From assembly GCA_031002005.1 (NCBI GenBank), contig JARYHS010008074.1, positions 183,606,494 to 183,670,493 of the forward strand: DNA of 64,000 nucleotides, given 5' to 3'. This DNA is from Vandiemenella viatica (lineage: Eukaryota; Arthropoda; Insecta; Orthoptera; Morabidae). Below, in pieces: positions 21,227 through 32,382 of this stretch; within the stretch, counting starts at the first letter, position 1, and the number at the start of each line of letters is the position of its first letter. The position numbers and the translations under genes are program-made. The notes beneath the pieces are model-generated. The model was not told where the DNA came from. It saw only the letters and a program-made list of their open reading frames with translations, and ran no database searches.

Positions 21227-22920
21227 TTAGCAGCCCCAGTAGTCAGTCGTTCTTCGGCAGCCATTACGTGAGGCAGTGCTTTCTGTGTTATATAATTTAA
21301 AGTGTTTGGTTTTCTTTTGTTTCTTCTTTGAATATTTGTTTAGCAGCCGCAGCAGTTCTGTCGTTCTTCGGCAGCCGTTACGTGAGGCAGTGCTTTATGT
21401 GTGATATAATTTAAGTGTTTAGTTTTCTTTTGTTTCATCTTTGAATATTTGTTTAGCAGCCGCAGCAGTTCTGTCATTCTTCGGCAGCCGTTACGTGAGG
21501 CAGTGCTTTCTGTGTGATATAATTTAAAGTGTTTAGTTTTCATTTGTTTCATCTTTGAATATTTGTTTAGCAGTCGCAGCAGTTCTGTCGTTCTTTGACA
21601 GCCGTTACGTGAGGCAGTGCTTTCTGTGTGATATAATTTAAAGTGTTTAGTTTTCTTTTGTTTCATCTTTGAATATTTGTTTAGCAGCCGCAGCAGTTCT
21701 GTCATTCTTCGGCAGCCGTTACGTGAGGCAGTGCTTTCTGTGTGATATAATTTAAAGTGTTTAGTTTTCATTTGTTTCATCTTTGAATATTTGTTTAGCA
21801 GTCGCAGCAGTTCTGTCGTTCTTTGGCAGCCGTTACGTGAGGCAGTGCTTTCTGTGTGATATAATTTAAATGTTTAGTTTTCTTTTGTTTCATCTTTGAA
21901 TATTTGGTTAGCAGCCCCAGTAGTCAGTCGTTCTTCGGCAGCCATTACGTGAGGCAGTGCTTTCTTTGTGATATAATTTAAAGTTTTTAGTTTTCTTTTG
22001 TTTCATCTTTGCATATTTGTTTAGCAGCCCCAGTATGAGGCTGCTTCCAAAATTCGGTGGCCCGGGAGATCGAAAACCAGCTGTGCTATTTGGAATACAG
22101 CCGAGTTGATGTTAAATTTCCCGCCGGTCCGTGGGAGTACCGTGGAAGACCCCGGAGTGCATGCCGGCTACCGGAAGACAATTAAAAACGCCCGCGAACC
22201 CAACTTGTGGCACCGGCTAGTCTTCCTGGGGCAGCCGAGCTCATCGGGCACGCCACCCATGTGCGAGTTTTCCCGAACTCTCTTTTTTAATGTTGAACTC
22301 TAGTTGTGAAAATGCGAGTGTAATTTATAAAGTATTGCTAATGTGAACCGTTTTTAACTGAGGATTCTGCAATCTTCGGGTACATATATATATCTAGAAG
22401 TCCGATGTAATATATGTTCACGACTGGTGTGGGTTAAGATATGAACGCTATTAAACTTGGAAATTTAATTTTGTTATTTTTTTTTTATGTGATTCTTAAT
22501 AAGCTGAATCACTGGCGACCGCGTCAGCAGAATTTGCTGTTTCAAACATTTTCGTAAATGTATAAATCCCACCATCCGCGAGCAGAAATGCAACAAGTAG
22601 TCAGACGTTCTTCGGCAGCCGTTACGGGGAATAGTGCCTTCTGTGATAGTTTTAATTCAAATTGTGTGGTTAGCTTCATCTCTGTATAGTTGTTAGTCAG
22701 TAGCAGCAGCCATCGTCGGAACCATTACGTGACGTAGTACCTCTAGTGATAATTTAATTAAAAGTGTGTAGTTAGTTGTAGCTTCGTCCTTGCATATTAG
22801 TTTGTCAGTAGCAGCAGCTGCACTCGTTGGTTGGAATCATTACGTGAAGTAGTACCTCCAGTGCAAATTTAATTTAAAGTGCGTAGTTAGCGCAAGCTTC
22901 GTCTTTGTATATTTGGTTAT
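21227..22920 (+). repeat. LINE 5' UTR of ~113-bp tandem monomers
   Basis: Monomers start with AGCAGCCCCAGTAG or AGCAGCCGCAGCAG at about 21229, 21342, 21455, 21569, 21683, 21798, 21910 and 22023. Each continues with TTCGGCAGCCGTTACGTGAG, GCAGTGCTTTCTGTGTGATA, AATTTAAAGTGTTTAG and TTTCATCTTTGAATATTTG. After the solo LTR, three more diverged monomers run from 22596 to about 22920. They keep CAGCAGC, CATTACGTGA, GTAGTACCTC and TTTAAAGTG and lead directly into ORF1. The first monomer starts at the insertion point in the RTE. I infer a promoter array comparable in design to monomeric mouse L1 promoters. Confidence 0.85.
22036..22595 (+). mobile_element. Solo LTR, 560 bp, in the LINE 5' UTR
   Basis: The insert starts TGAGGCTGCTTCC and ends GAAATGCAACA (TG...CA). 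It is flanked on both sides by AGTA (22032-22035 and 22596-22599), and the monomer phrase CCCCAGTAGTCAGTCG is restored by removing it. It contains a TATA-like run near 22383. It is homologous to 1797-2340, which abuts gypsy integrase coding, so a Ty3/gypsy origin is likely. The 4-bp duplication fits that group. No internal region remains, so it is a recombination product. Confidence 0.85.
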
Positions 22921-23001
22921 TAACAAAAGGCCTCTTACTGAGAACGCATAGTGAGTCCGTTTTTCTCGTGTAGTCCTTAGTTTTTCTTTCTGCAAGGTAG
23001 T

Positions 23002-23940
23002 ATGTGTAAGGACTGTGGTTGTTGTGTGCAGACGCAGGCTGAGGTGACTGACCTGCGCACCCAGCTTGCAGCTTTGGTAACAAGAGTTACATAGCTGGAA
23101 GCTGCCGTAAGTGAGTGCAGTAGATGCGGTATTGGTGACCCTGTAGACGCTGATCGGCTCGCAGGTTCTCCCATACCAGTCATCGAACCTGCAGTCCAGG
23201 CCGAGATGTCGGAATCTATGTGGCCGTCGCCTAGTGGTGGCTGGCGTGTGGTGTCTGGACGTCGACGGCGCATGCGGGGGCAGTCGTGCAAGCTTGATTC
23301 CCAAGAAGGCGAGCTTGTACCTCTGTCCAATCGGTTTGACGCATTTTCTGGATCTGATTCAGTCCTGCAATCGTCGGCCTGTGAGTTGGCAGCCCCACAG
23401 CCCGCTAAGTCTGGACAACTGCAGAAGGGGGTTTTAGTGGTCGGTAGCTACAACGTTAGGCGCTTTATCGAACCCCTTAGGGAAATGGCGAAGAGGTCAG
23501 GGATGAATTCCGGTATCCATTCATTGTGTATTCCGGGGGGTCTGATCCGAGATGTGGAACACGCCATCCCGGATGCCATTGAACGGACGGGGTGCAGCCA
23601 GCTGCGGATTGTAGCTCATGTCGGCACCGATGATGCTTGCCGCCTAGGGTCGGAGGTTATCCTCTCGTCCTTTGGGCGACTTGCACAAAGGGTGAACTCT
23701 GTGGCCATTGGCCGCAAGATTTCGGCTGAGCTATCCATCTGCAGCATTGTCGATAGGACTGACTGTGGACCTCTGGTTCAGAGCCGTGTTGAGGGGCTGA
23801 ACCAGAGATTACGGCGCTTCTGTGATAGTCATGGCTGCAGATTCCTTGATCTTCGTTCCTGGGGTTGAGTCTTGTAGGAATCCCTTGGATAGATCAGGGG
23901 TGCACTACACACGGGAATTGGCTACACGGGTGGCAGGGGC
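23002..23940 (+). pseudogene. CR1-type LINE ORF1: coiled coil plus SGNH esterase
   Basis: The ATG at 23002 opens a cysteine-rich start (MCKDCGCC) and a short coiled-coil stretch (VTDLRTQLAALVTRVT). One in-frame TAG follows at 23092-23094, and the same frame then runs to 23868. The esterase-like domain begins with LVVGSYNVRRF, where related proteins have GDSxxR, so the catalytic serine position is not serine. It continues with IPGGLIRDV and HVGTDDA (usually GTND). A one-base loss near 23854-23864 shifts the frame, and the last catalytic block DRSGVHYT appears at about 23890-23913 in the next frame. ORF1 proteins of this type bind RNA or lipid; this copy is inactive. Confidence 0.8.
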
Positions 23941-23943
23941 CGT

Positions 23944-26788
23944 GTGGAGTGCATTGGGGGGTTTTTTAGGCTGAGGGAGGATGACCCTGAGGAGGAAATT
24001 CAGTTGCGGACAGCCAAGATAAATTCAGCACCGCGTGTAAGGGGTAACTTAAAAGAATCCCGAACATTAAAAGTTCTAGTAGTTAACTGCAGAAGTGTTT
24101 GTAATAAACAGCCTGAACTCGAAACCTTTATTCGTAGTACAGATGCTGATATCGTAATAGGCACAGAAAGTTGGTTAAAACCGGATATAAGTTCCGGCGA
24201 AATTTTTAATAGTAACATGAACATTTTCCGTAAGGATAGGTTGCATTCCCAAGGAGGTGGTGTATTTATAGATGTTAGTAAGTACCTCCCATGTAGCGAA
24301 ATAGATGTCCATACTGTCTGCGAAATCATATGGATCAAGCTCAACGTAGCTGGGACAAAACTTGTGATAGGCTCGTTCTATCGTCCACCCGATGCAAGCA
24401 TAAATATTGCCGAGGCTTTGAGAAATAATGTAAATAATATAGCATGGCAATTTCCGGACCATACAATAATGCTAGGATGTGACTTTAACTTGCCAGATAT
24501 CGACTGGACTAATTACGTTCACGTTACTGGGGGCAGGGATAAAGCAGCTTGCGAAATCATTCTAGACCTCTTCTCAGATCACCATCTTGAACAGCTCATA
24601 ACTGAACCAACGCGATGCGTCAACGGTAACGAAAATATTTTAGATATAGTTGTTACAAATAGGCCCGAACTATTCACGGATATTTCTACCACCGCAGGAA
24701 TAAGTGATCACAAAGCTGTAATTGCTACAGTACAACTAACAACCACGTGCAGAAAGAGAAAAGAGAGGATTGTTTACAGATTCGAAAAGGCTTCAAAAAG
24801 AGTGTTTTAGAGAGTATTTGAGGCATAATTACCACACCTTCTCAGTAGCAGGAGGCACCATTGAAGAGAGGTGGCATCGATTCCTACATATACTCGGGGA
24901 AGGTATGAACTTGCATATACCGAAACAGACAATCAGGGAAGAGAACGATCCCCCATGGTACACACGGGAGGTTAAAAGGTTACTCAAGAAGCAAAGGAAG
25001 ATACATGCACGATCAAAACGGACGATAAATCGGACTGATTTAGATAAGTTAGAGGAGATAATGGGACATGTTAAGAATGCGATGCGTGAGGCATTTAATA
25101 ACTTTCGTGAAAATTCTCTCTCTAAGAGCCCCACTGAAAACCCTAAGAAATTTTGGTCGTATGTAAAAAAAGTTAGTTGTAGTGGGAACAATAAGCCAGT
25201 TCTAATAAAAGACGGACGGGAGGTTGAAGACAGCCGCGGCAATGCTACCTTATATAACACCGAATTCAAACATTCTTTCACGCAAGAAAACATGGAGAAC
25301 ATCCCCACTTTCCCACATCATGTGGAATTAGAGATGGATCCGATAGAAATTGATAGCGTAGGAATTGTAAAGCAATTAAAACTCCTGAAGTGGGGTAAAG
25401 CGCCGGGTCCTGATGGTATACCGGTAAGAGTATTTTCTGAATACGCGGAGGATATTGAACCATTTCTGTCAGATATATTCCGTAAATCACTAGAAGAGAG
25501 AAAAGTACCTTCTAGCTGGAAAATAGCCCAGGTAATTCCCGTTTTTAAGAAAGGAGATCGGAGTGATCCTAGGAATTATCGACCCATATCTCTAACATCG
25601 GTCTGCAGCAGAATTCTGGAACATGTCATATGCTCGAACATAATGAAGTTTCTAGATGAGAACGAGTTACTTACACCATGTCAATACGGATTTCGGAAGA
25701 AGAGATCGTGTGAAACACAATTGGCCCTATTTTCCCACGACATAATGAAAGTTATCGATGCAGGTTCGCAAGTTGATGCGGTTTTTTTGGATTTTCAGAA
25801 AGCTTTTGATTCTGTGCCACACAACCGACTTTTAGCGAAGATTCGAGCTTACGGTATTTCGGCTCAGATTTGCGAGTGGATACGTGATTTTCTAACTGGT
25901 CGATCACAATATGTCGTTGTTGATGGGGAAGCCTCTTCTAAGATAAATGTTACTTCGGGCGTTCCTCAAGGAAGTGTAATAGGTCCACTTCTTTTCTTAA
26001 TATTTATAAACGATCTAGGTGACAACGTCAAATGCTGGTTGCGATTGTTTGCCGACGATGCGGTTATCTATAGGGAAATAAGGTGCTCCGACAATTGCTT
26101 AGAAATTCAGCATGATTTGGATGCTATTTTCGATTGGTGCCGTAAATGGCAGCTTACACTTAATTGCAAAAAGTGCAAGGCAATGCGGATAAGTAACATG
26201 AAGAATCAGGTTGTTCACGAGTACAAAATAAACAATTCACCTGTTGACACGGTTGATTCCGTGAAGTATCTGGGGGTGATAGTACAAAGCAACATGAAAT
26301 GCGACATGCACATAACTTCCGTCGTAGGCAAGGCAAATTCTAAATTACGATTCATAGGTCATATTTTGGGGAATTGTAATGCTCAAACAAAGGAGATAGC
26401 GTATAAAACACTAGTGCGTCCGCATCTGGATTACTGTTGTGGGGTTTGGGATCCGTATCGCAAGGTTCTGATTGACTCAGTTGAGAGGGTGCAGAGGAGA
26501 GCTGCTAGATTCGTGACTTGTTGTTACAGCCCTTATGAAAGCGTCACAGAATTGATACATACATGGGGCTGGGATAGTTTGGAAGACAGACGACGTAGCT
26601 TGTGTTCGAATTTATTGGAGAATATGCGAAAAAATTTAAATTTCGAGTGCAATGAAATACTTCTTCCGCCAACCTATAGAGGTCGCAATGACTGGAGGGA
26701 TAAGATTAGAGAAATAAGATGCCGTACTGATACTTATATGTATTCCTTCTTTCCTCGCACTATTCGGGATTGGAATAGGCGGGTTTAG
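23944..26788 (+). pseudogene. CR1-type LINE ORF2: endonuclease and reverse transcriptase
   Basis: 23944-24810 encodes an apurinic-type endonuclease with all key blocks: VNCRSVCNK, IGTESWL, QGGGVFIDV, GSFYRPPD, LGCDFNLPDIDW and GISDHKAVI. One frameshift near 24785-24800 separates it from the second frame. That frame is then open for 672 codons to 26788. RT blocks are complete: GKAPGPDGIP, KKGDRSDPRNYRPISL, YGFRKKRSCETQLA, VFLDFQKAFDSVPH, SGVPQGSVIGPLLFLIFIND, LRLFADDAVIY and KYLGVIV. The C-terminal region includes AYKTLVRPHLDYC and RVQRRAARFV. The start is probably an overlap with the ORF1 end, since the first in-frame codon is not ATG. Apart from the shift it looks recently active. Confidence 0.9.
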
Positions 26789-26853
26789 GATTGGTGCTTA
26801 ACACCCTCTGCCACCCACAATGTGTGTGATTTGCAGAGTATGGATGTAGATGT

Positions 26854-29275
26854 AAACCCTAGCATTGCTCTTTCCATACTTCACTGGGCAGTTCTCAGTT
26901 TTTGCTTCGTGTGGCTATTTAGGGTCCAAGTCTGGCAGGCATATGTGAGGACCGGTAATACACATTGTTCAGATACCTGTTTCTTAAGATGTACTGGCAT
27001 GTTCGATTTAAAAACTATGGAATTTCTTCCGTATGCTCTCCAGCCCAGCTTTATCCGTCTGTAGATCTCAGGCTTTGAGTCACCATTCATATTGATCAGT
27101 TGGCCAAGATAGATGTACTGATCTACGGACTCAATACCAGAATCATTCATGTCTGCCTTTTCTTTATATTTTTCTGCCCATTTGTTTTGCATGATTTTGC
27201 TTTTTGATATATTTATTTTAAGGCCTACTTCACTGCACGCTGCCTCTAGTTCATTTATCAGTTCTTTGAGCTCTTCCAGACTGTTTGAGAGTAAAACTAT
27301 ATCATCAGCGAATCTTAAGTTGTTGAGACTTCTTCCATTTATTCTCAAACCTCGGTTTTGCCATTGGATTTTTGACATTGCCAACTCTAGGACTGATGTG
27401 AATAGCTTGGGGGATATAGTGTCTCCTTGTTTTACCCCTCTTTCTACTGGGAACTCTTGGTGACTTCAGCCATGTTGACAAAGGCAGTGGAAGTGGTGTA
27501 GATGTTGTACAGTAAGTCGATGTAGCCAGGATTCACTCCTTGTTCTAAAAGGGCTTGCATGATTGCTGAGTGATGGACTGAATCAAAAGCTTTTTCAAAA
27601 TCGATAAAGGCCAAACAGAGGGGCATCTGGTATTCATTTGCTCGACTTATTACTTCGCGGATGACTTGGATGTGATCTACTGTGCTGAATCCTGACCTAA
27701 AGCCAGCCTGTTCAATTGGTTGCGCTGTGTCCAAGGTGGAACTGATGCGGTTATTGATGACCTTTGTAAACACTTTGTATATGATAGGAAGGAGGCTCAT
27801 GGGGCGGTAGTTTTTAATATTGTAACGACTGCCCTTTTTGTGTAGCAACACAATCATTGCTTTGTTCCAGCTGGATGGGATCTCTCTCTCTTCGAGGCAT
27901 TGTGAAAACACCTTAGCTAGGTGTCTGTAGGTTTCTTCTTCAGTCAATTGGAGTACGTCAATAGACAGTCCGTCATAACCACTAGCTGATCCTTTTTTCA
28001 TTTCGTTCACTGCCCTTCTAACTTCATATGGGAGGACTTCAGGAATTGGTGAGTCTGGGCTTGATGTCATTAAAGGATTTTCATCTTGCTTGCTGTATAA
28101 GGACTGATAGAAGTTCCTGATATGAACCAATACTGCCGTTTTGTCTGTAATACGCTCATTATCATCATCTAAAGCTATTATTTGTTTCTTTCCTATCATT
28201 AATCTTTGTTTTGCTTTCTTATAGCCTTTCTTGTTCTCAATAACTGATCTGACCATGTTTTCGTTATATTTCTTGATGTCAGCTGTTATTTTTTTCTAAT
28301 GGTCTTGCACAGTTCAGCATATTCAATTAGGTTTTTTTCAGGTTTTACTTTCATATTCCTCCGTTTATTCAGGAGAGTTTTTGTATCATTGCTAATTTTA
28401 CTTAATTTGGTGGTTTTAACAGTTCCTGCAACTTCTATGGCTAATGTGTTAATAGTTGAAGCTAAATTTCCATTGGCGGTGGTAGCTAGTTTCTCCGATA
28501 GTGTGCGTTGGAAAATGTCTTTCTTTTCAGTGAGATTGATTATATTTACTGATGTTTTATTGGTTCCTTTTATTAGCTTTCGCCTTTCCTGTTGTATGCA
28601 GATACTAAGTTTCACCCGGACCAGCCTGTGATCACTTCCGGTGTTGAGTTGATTTAGAACAGTGACGTCTATTGGACAGAATGTAGTCTATTTCATTTTT
28701 AGTTTTATGATCTGGACTTCTCCATGTCCACTTTAGACTTTGATGTTTTTTAAAAAAAATGTGTTCATGACGTGCATTTTTGTGTGCTCTGCAAACTGCA
28801 TAAGTCGTTCCCCTCTGTCATTCTTAGTTTGTATTCCGAACTTATCGACCACAGTATCTCCTTGTTTCCTGGTGCCTACAATAGCATTGAAGTCTCCCAT
28901 GATAATCTGGAAATGGCAGTCTTTGCCTCTGTCATGCAGTGTCGTGATATCTTCGTAGAAAGACTCTACTTCATCATCTGAGTGCGAGGATGTTGGAGCA
29001 TATACCTGCAGTATTTGTATTTTGTAGCGATTTGATAGTTGTAACACTACTCTTGCTGCTCAATCTGAAATACCTTCTATTAGTTTAACCTTATTTTTCA
29101 CACTACGGTTTATCAGGAAGCCCACTCCATGTAGCTTTCCCAAGGAGTTTCCGTAATGGTACAAGATGTGGCCTGATTTAAGTTCGATACATTCTTCCTC
29201 TGGACGTCTAACCTCACTGAGGCCCACTATACTCCATTTGATTTTTTGGTTTATACACTGAGCAATTACTTTTTA
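26854..29275 (-). pseudogene. RTE-type LINE ORF2: endonuclease and RT
   Basis: On the minus strand the endonuclease part reads IVGLSEVRRPEEECIELK near 29200, ILQVYAPTSSHSDDEV, and IIMGDFNAIVG near 28900. The linker follows, then RT blocks: KGSASGYDGLSIDVL, SSWNKAMIVLLHKKGSRYN, IKNYRPMSLL, EQAGFRSGFSTVDHI, CLAFIDFEKAFDSV, VKQGDTISPKLF and LRFADDIVLLSN near 27300. The motif set (GDTISPKLF, FADDIVLLSN) fits RTE-like elements. Frameshifts occur near 28700, 28270 and 27450. The sequence stops at SMERAMLG, where the CR1-type LINE inserted. The 5' end near 29275 lacks the first endonuclease strand. Confidence 0.88.
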
Positions 29276-30407
29276 TCGCCAATACTACATTTAAAAACCA
29301 TATAAATGGAACTACTTTCCAAGCACTGTCATGTACCGATCACAAACTATTTCTTTACTGACTACAGATCTCCATCTTCAGAAAGCCTTTCCAAGTGGAA
29401 ATTTGAAACAATTAAACTTTAGTGTAAGTTAGGGTTTCCAAAGTGGAATCTCTGACCATTTGTCTGATAATGTGATCAGCACAAATGCTGTAGCAGAAAA
29501 ATGGGGAACAGTGCAAATTATTATCACTGAATCAGTTGAGGAAGCAACATCTGCTGCTAAAAAGATGAAACAGCATTCGATTGAAGAAAACAGAGAAGAA
29601 ATTCTGAGACACTCACTAATGCCAAACATATTTCTAATATAAAGAGAACTCATACTCATAAGCTCAAATGGAATTTTCAGTCATAAGTAAGGGAAATAAA
29701 CAATTTGCAACTCCAGAAACTTCACAGACTTTAGACAGATATTGACATCCATGACCTCAGGAGCTTCTGTACTGGAAAACCAGCTCACTATTCACTGTCA
29801 CTTACTTGTAACGTCATGTGCTGGTTATGCTCCCAAGTGTTGGCACATGTCTAATAAAACAATATTTCTCTATAACACTGTTTTATTCTGGCAAAGCTGT
29901 GAGCTTTTGTGACCTGCCTGGAAAATTCCTTTCTATTTTCCCCACGGAGTGATTTTATTACACCAAAGTATGTAAAAACATACAAAACATGTGATAGTCC
30001 CTACTTTTCATTAAGGTCACATGGGAATCCCCAACTTTTGTCCATCCACATAAACTGTTACATGTCTGTTATGCCAAAGTTGTGAAATGATTCATCAAAG
30101 TACTAAGCACATCGTGTACCAGAATATTATGATTTTGATGCTATTTTATGGCTGTAAAAGATGGATCCTATACTGTTGTGAGGTGCATGACAGAAGTGAG
30201 AAATTTCTTTAACCATGGACGCTTTCTGATTGTGTAATGATAAAAAATCTCTTTGTGGTTAAGGATTCTCTATCATTAACTATAACCATGGATGAAATGC
30301 ATAACCTGATACATACTCAAGTCCCTGTATGGTTCATAATCTGAATTTGGCTGCCAATTTGCTTGCATTATTACACCAATGAAACTAAGGAAAAAGGAAA
30401 CAGCTTT
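29276..30407. other. No recognised gene
   Basis: AT-rich sequence. Short frames at 29429-29659 (-) and 29460-29642 (+) overlap each other and have no recognisable motif. Nothing else supported. Confidence 0.3.
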
Positions 30408-30680
30408 AGGCAATATTAATGACAAGGAAAGGGAAAAAGACTCATCACTAACCATAGTTGTAGGCTGCGATGTTGAACACTAAAATACACAATATTTCAG
30501 TTTTACACCTTATTCATGTTGTAGGAAACAAGTCGCGTGGTTCGGGAGGTGTGCACATGCTAAAGTTTATCACATGACTGAGTGAATTATCAATATGTCG
30601 GGAGAGACTGAGATGTTATGTATAAATATATATATCGCAGGTGGTGATAGAATTAATAATATAACAAAAGGGTACAGAAT
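30408..30680 (-). repeat. PLE terminal repeat, inverted 5' copy
   Basis: This is the reverse complement of 43420-43676. Matching pieces include AAGGAAAGGGAAAAAGACTC, AACACTAAAATACACAATAT, TGTTGTAGGAAACAAG, TTTATCACATGACT, GGGAGAGACTGAGATGTTAT and GGTGGTGATAGAATTA. Together with 30765-30965 it makes a local hairpin-capable pair. I take it as the inverted pseudo-LTR of the PLE. Confidence 0.8.
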
Positions 30681-30764
30681 GTCAAAACAAAAATAGACAA
30701 ATTTTGAAGAAATTTGTTTCAATGATAATGGAATTTTTTTGTTGGTTGAGGTCAGGTGGGTATC

Positions 30765-30965
30765 TGGTATCCACTCAGTCATGTGATAAACTGCTGTGTG
30801 TGCACACCTCCCAAACCACATGACTCATTTCCTACAACATGAATAAGGTCTAAAACCAAAATATTGTGTATTTTAGTGCTCGTCATTTGTGTTTTTCACT
30901 CATCCCAGCCTTCAGTGAGTGATGGGTCATTTTACCTTTCCTTGTCATTTATATTACCTAAAACC
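30765..30965 (+). repeat. PLE terminal repeat, direct 5' copy
   Basis: Direct match to 43490-43676: CACTCAGTCATGTGATAAAC, ACCTCCCAAACCACATG, TTTCCTACAACAT, AATATTGTGTATTTTAGTG and CCTTTCCTTGT. It precedes the pyrimidine-rich leader of the PLE. Confidence 0.8.
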
Positions 30966-32382
30966 GTTTCCTTTTTCCTTAGTTTCATTACTGTTCCCTA
31001 TCGGCTATCTTATGTGTTTGTCCTGTGTGTTCCTATCTCGTGTTCTATTACTTTTTCTTGTTGTGACCAGTGTTTTATATGTTTCACCAACTGTTTTTAC
31101 AACGCTTTGTTTTTCCCGACATTCCCACCTTTTGGTTGTTTACTCCCAACATCGGATCACAACAATAACTATGTGTCCCATGTTTATTTGTACACAAGTC
31201 CCTGTTTCTCTACTGTTTTTATAATATTTCATTATTATCTTACAAATATTTACGTCTCAAAACCCCTTGTCTGTGGCCACTCAAATTTTAAGTAATTTCT
31301 TTTCCAGAGTCAGTTTTTCCTTCACATATTTCCGCCCCATGCATCTATTGTCGTTTTTTGCTCACAATCATTGTTTGCTTTTGACTACTGCCAGAACACA
31401 ATCTGATTATATCCCAATCTCTCGTGTCTTTCATACTCTTTGTTTTTTCCTGATTATTATTTTCTTTCAAAATTAAGCTATAAACATTTTTATTTTATAA
31501 CACCTTTCCCGTGTTTGATTATGATCTGAAATATTTTGAGCTTTGCATTTTTTATTTGACTTATACTTCCAGCCTAAATAGATTTATTTTTCCTTATATT
31601 GGATTCCAGGTAGTTTTTTGTTAATTTTTATTTCACCTCACCATCTATCTGAGTAGTTTGGCAACTTTACGATCCTCATTGGCTTCTCCCAACATATCAC
31701 TTTCAGATATATACTGTCATGCTACCATATCCATGCCTCACGTCTCACCAGATTAAACTCGCACATACTGTTTCTTCAGTCTTGCCTCTCCTTAAATATA
31801 TTCCATTGAACGGTTTAACCATAAAACTCCCAGTTTCAGGTTGCCACCCACAAATTCACCCATCCGTTCACACTTTCCATTTCACACAATCCCTTACAGT
31901 ATATTTTTAGGGATTATCAACATTCCATCCATCTTGTCTGCCGCCACAAAATCCTATGCTTTTCATTCTTTCACCTCATTCATTTTACGAAGCAAATCCT
32001 GGCATATTGCAGACAGTCGCAAGCTCAACACACACAAAACCGGCTGTGGAATCTATCAGTGCTTGTCAGGAGCTATTTAGGTCTTTGCTTGTGCCTCACC
32101 TATCAACACCCCACTCCCACACACCTACTGCACCCGTAACTGCCAAAACTCTATGTTTGGCTCACCCCTTCAATCTTCTCCCCCCCCCCCCCCCCCCCCA
32201 CCAGAGCCTTTCCACCTGTCCCAAAAGCCCCAGCCCATCCTTCAGTTAAACCGAACAGTCAGTGATTTATCTTTCCTCCACTCCCCTGACAAAACCCCGA
32301 TATCAGTTCTATCCAAGGGACTCCAACCCCCAAATTTGACAATGCTGCTTCGGTCCGGGACTCCTTAGCTTTCTGCCGCTCC
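30966..32382 (+). other. PLE 5' leader and N-terminal region, decayed
   Basis: Pyrimidine-rich sequence between the direct terminal repeat and the first recognisable RT-side block. Many short plus-strand frames rich in Ser, Pro and Phe overlap, as expected for decayed PLE leader or N-terminal coding. A run of 20 C lies at 32180-32199. No domain can be named here. Confidence 0.5.

Larger units (their letters stand above)
21227..26852 (+). mobile_element. Near-complete CR1-type LINE with monomeric 5' UTR
   Basis: The boundaries are set by the interrupted RTE frame on both sides. Order: tandem-monomer 5' UTR (21227-22920, itself split by a solo LTR), ORF1 with coiled coil and SGNH esterase (23002-23940), ORF2 with endonuclease and RT (23944-26788), then a short 3' UTR ending in GAGTATGGATGTAGATGT. 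Without the LTR and one duplicated AGTA it is about 5.06 kb. Damage is slight: one stop and one frameshift in ORF1 and one frameshift in ORF2. SGNH esterases in ORF1 and short-repeat 3' ends are known for the CR1 group. The target duplication is absent or only about 3 bp (TGT). Confidence 0.88.
20841..29275 (-). mobile_element. RTE-type LINE interrupted by a CR1-type LINE
   Basis: The minus strand carries one LINE in two pieces. 29275-26854 holds endonuclease and RT up to RTAQ, then SMERAMLG. 21226-20918 resumes with TRRDRKRAVHIRS and continues to the C-terminal domain and a microsatellite tail. Joining the two flanks restores both frame and motif order, so the plus-strand LINE at 21227-26852 is a later insertion. 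Without it the copy is about 2.8 kb. It is truncated at its own 5' end near 29275, because the first endonuclease block is missing. Confidence 0.85.

Noticed and set aside
21340..21780. 146-codon minus-strand frame with four near-identical blocks
   Set aside because: It is the reverse reading of the ~113-bp LINE promoter monomers; the repeating peptide simply mirrors the DNA repeat.
22501..22535. CTGGCGACCGCGTCAG as a retrotransposon primer-binding site
   Set aside because: The AGTA duplications place the element end at 22595, so this sequence lies inside the LTR, not after it.
22840..23330. Minus-strand frames opposite LINE ORF1 (154, 117 and 69 codons)
   Set aside because: Shadows of the GC-rich ORF1; no motif on the minus strand.
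29460..29642. 60-codon plus-strand frame as a small gene
   Set aside because: It overlaps a longer frame on the other strand, has no splice or initiation context and no recognisable motif.
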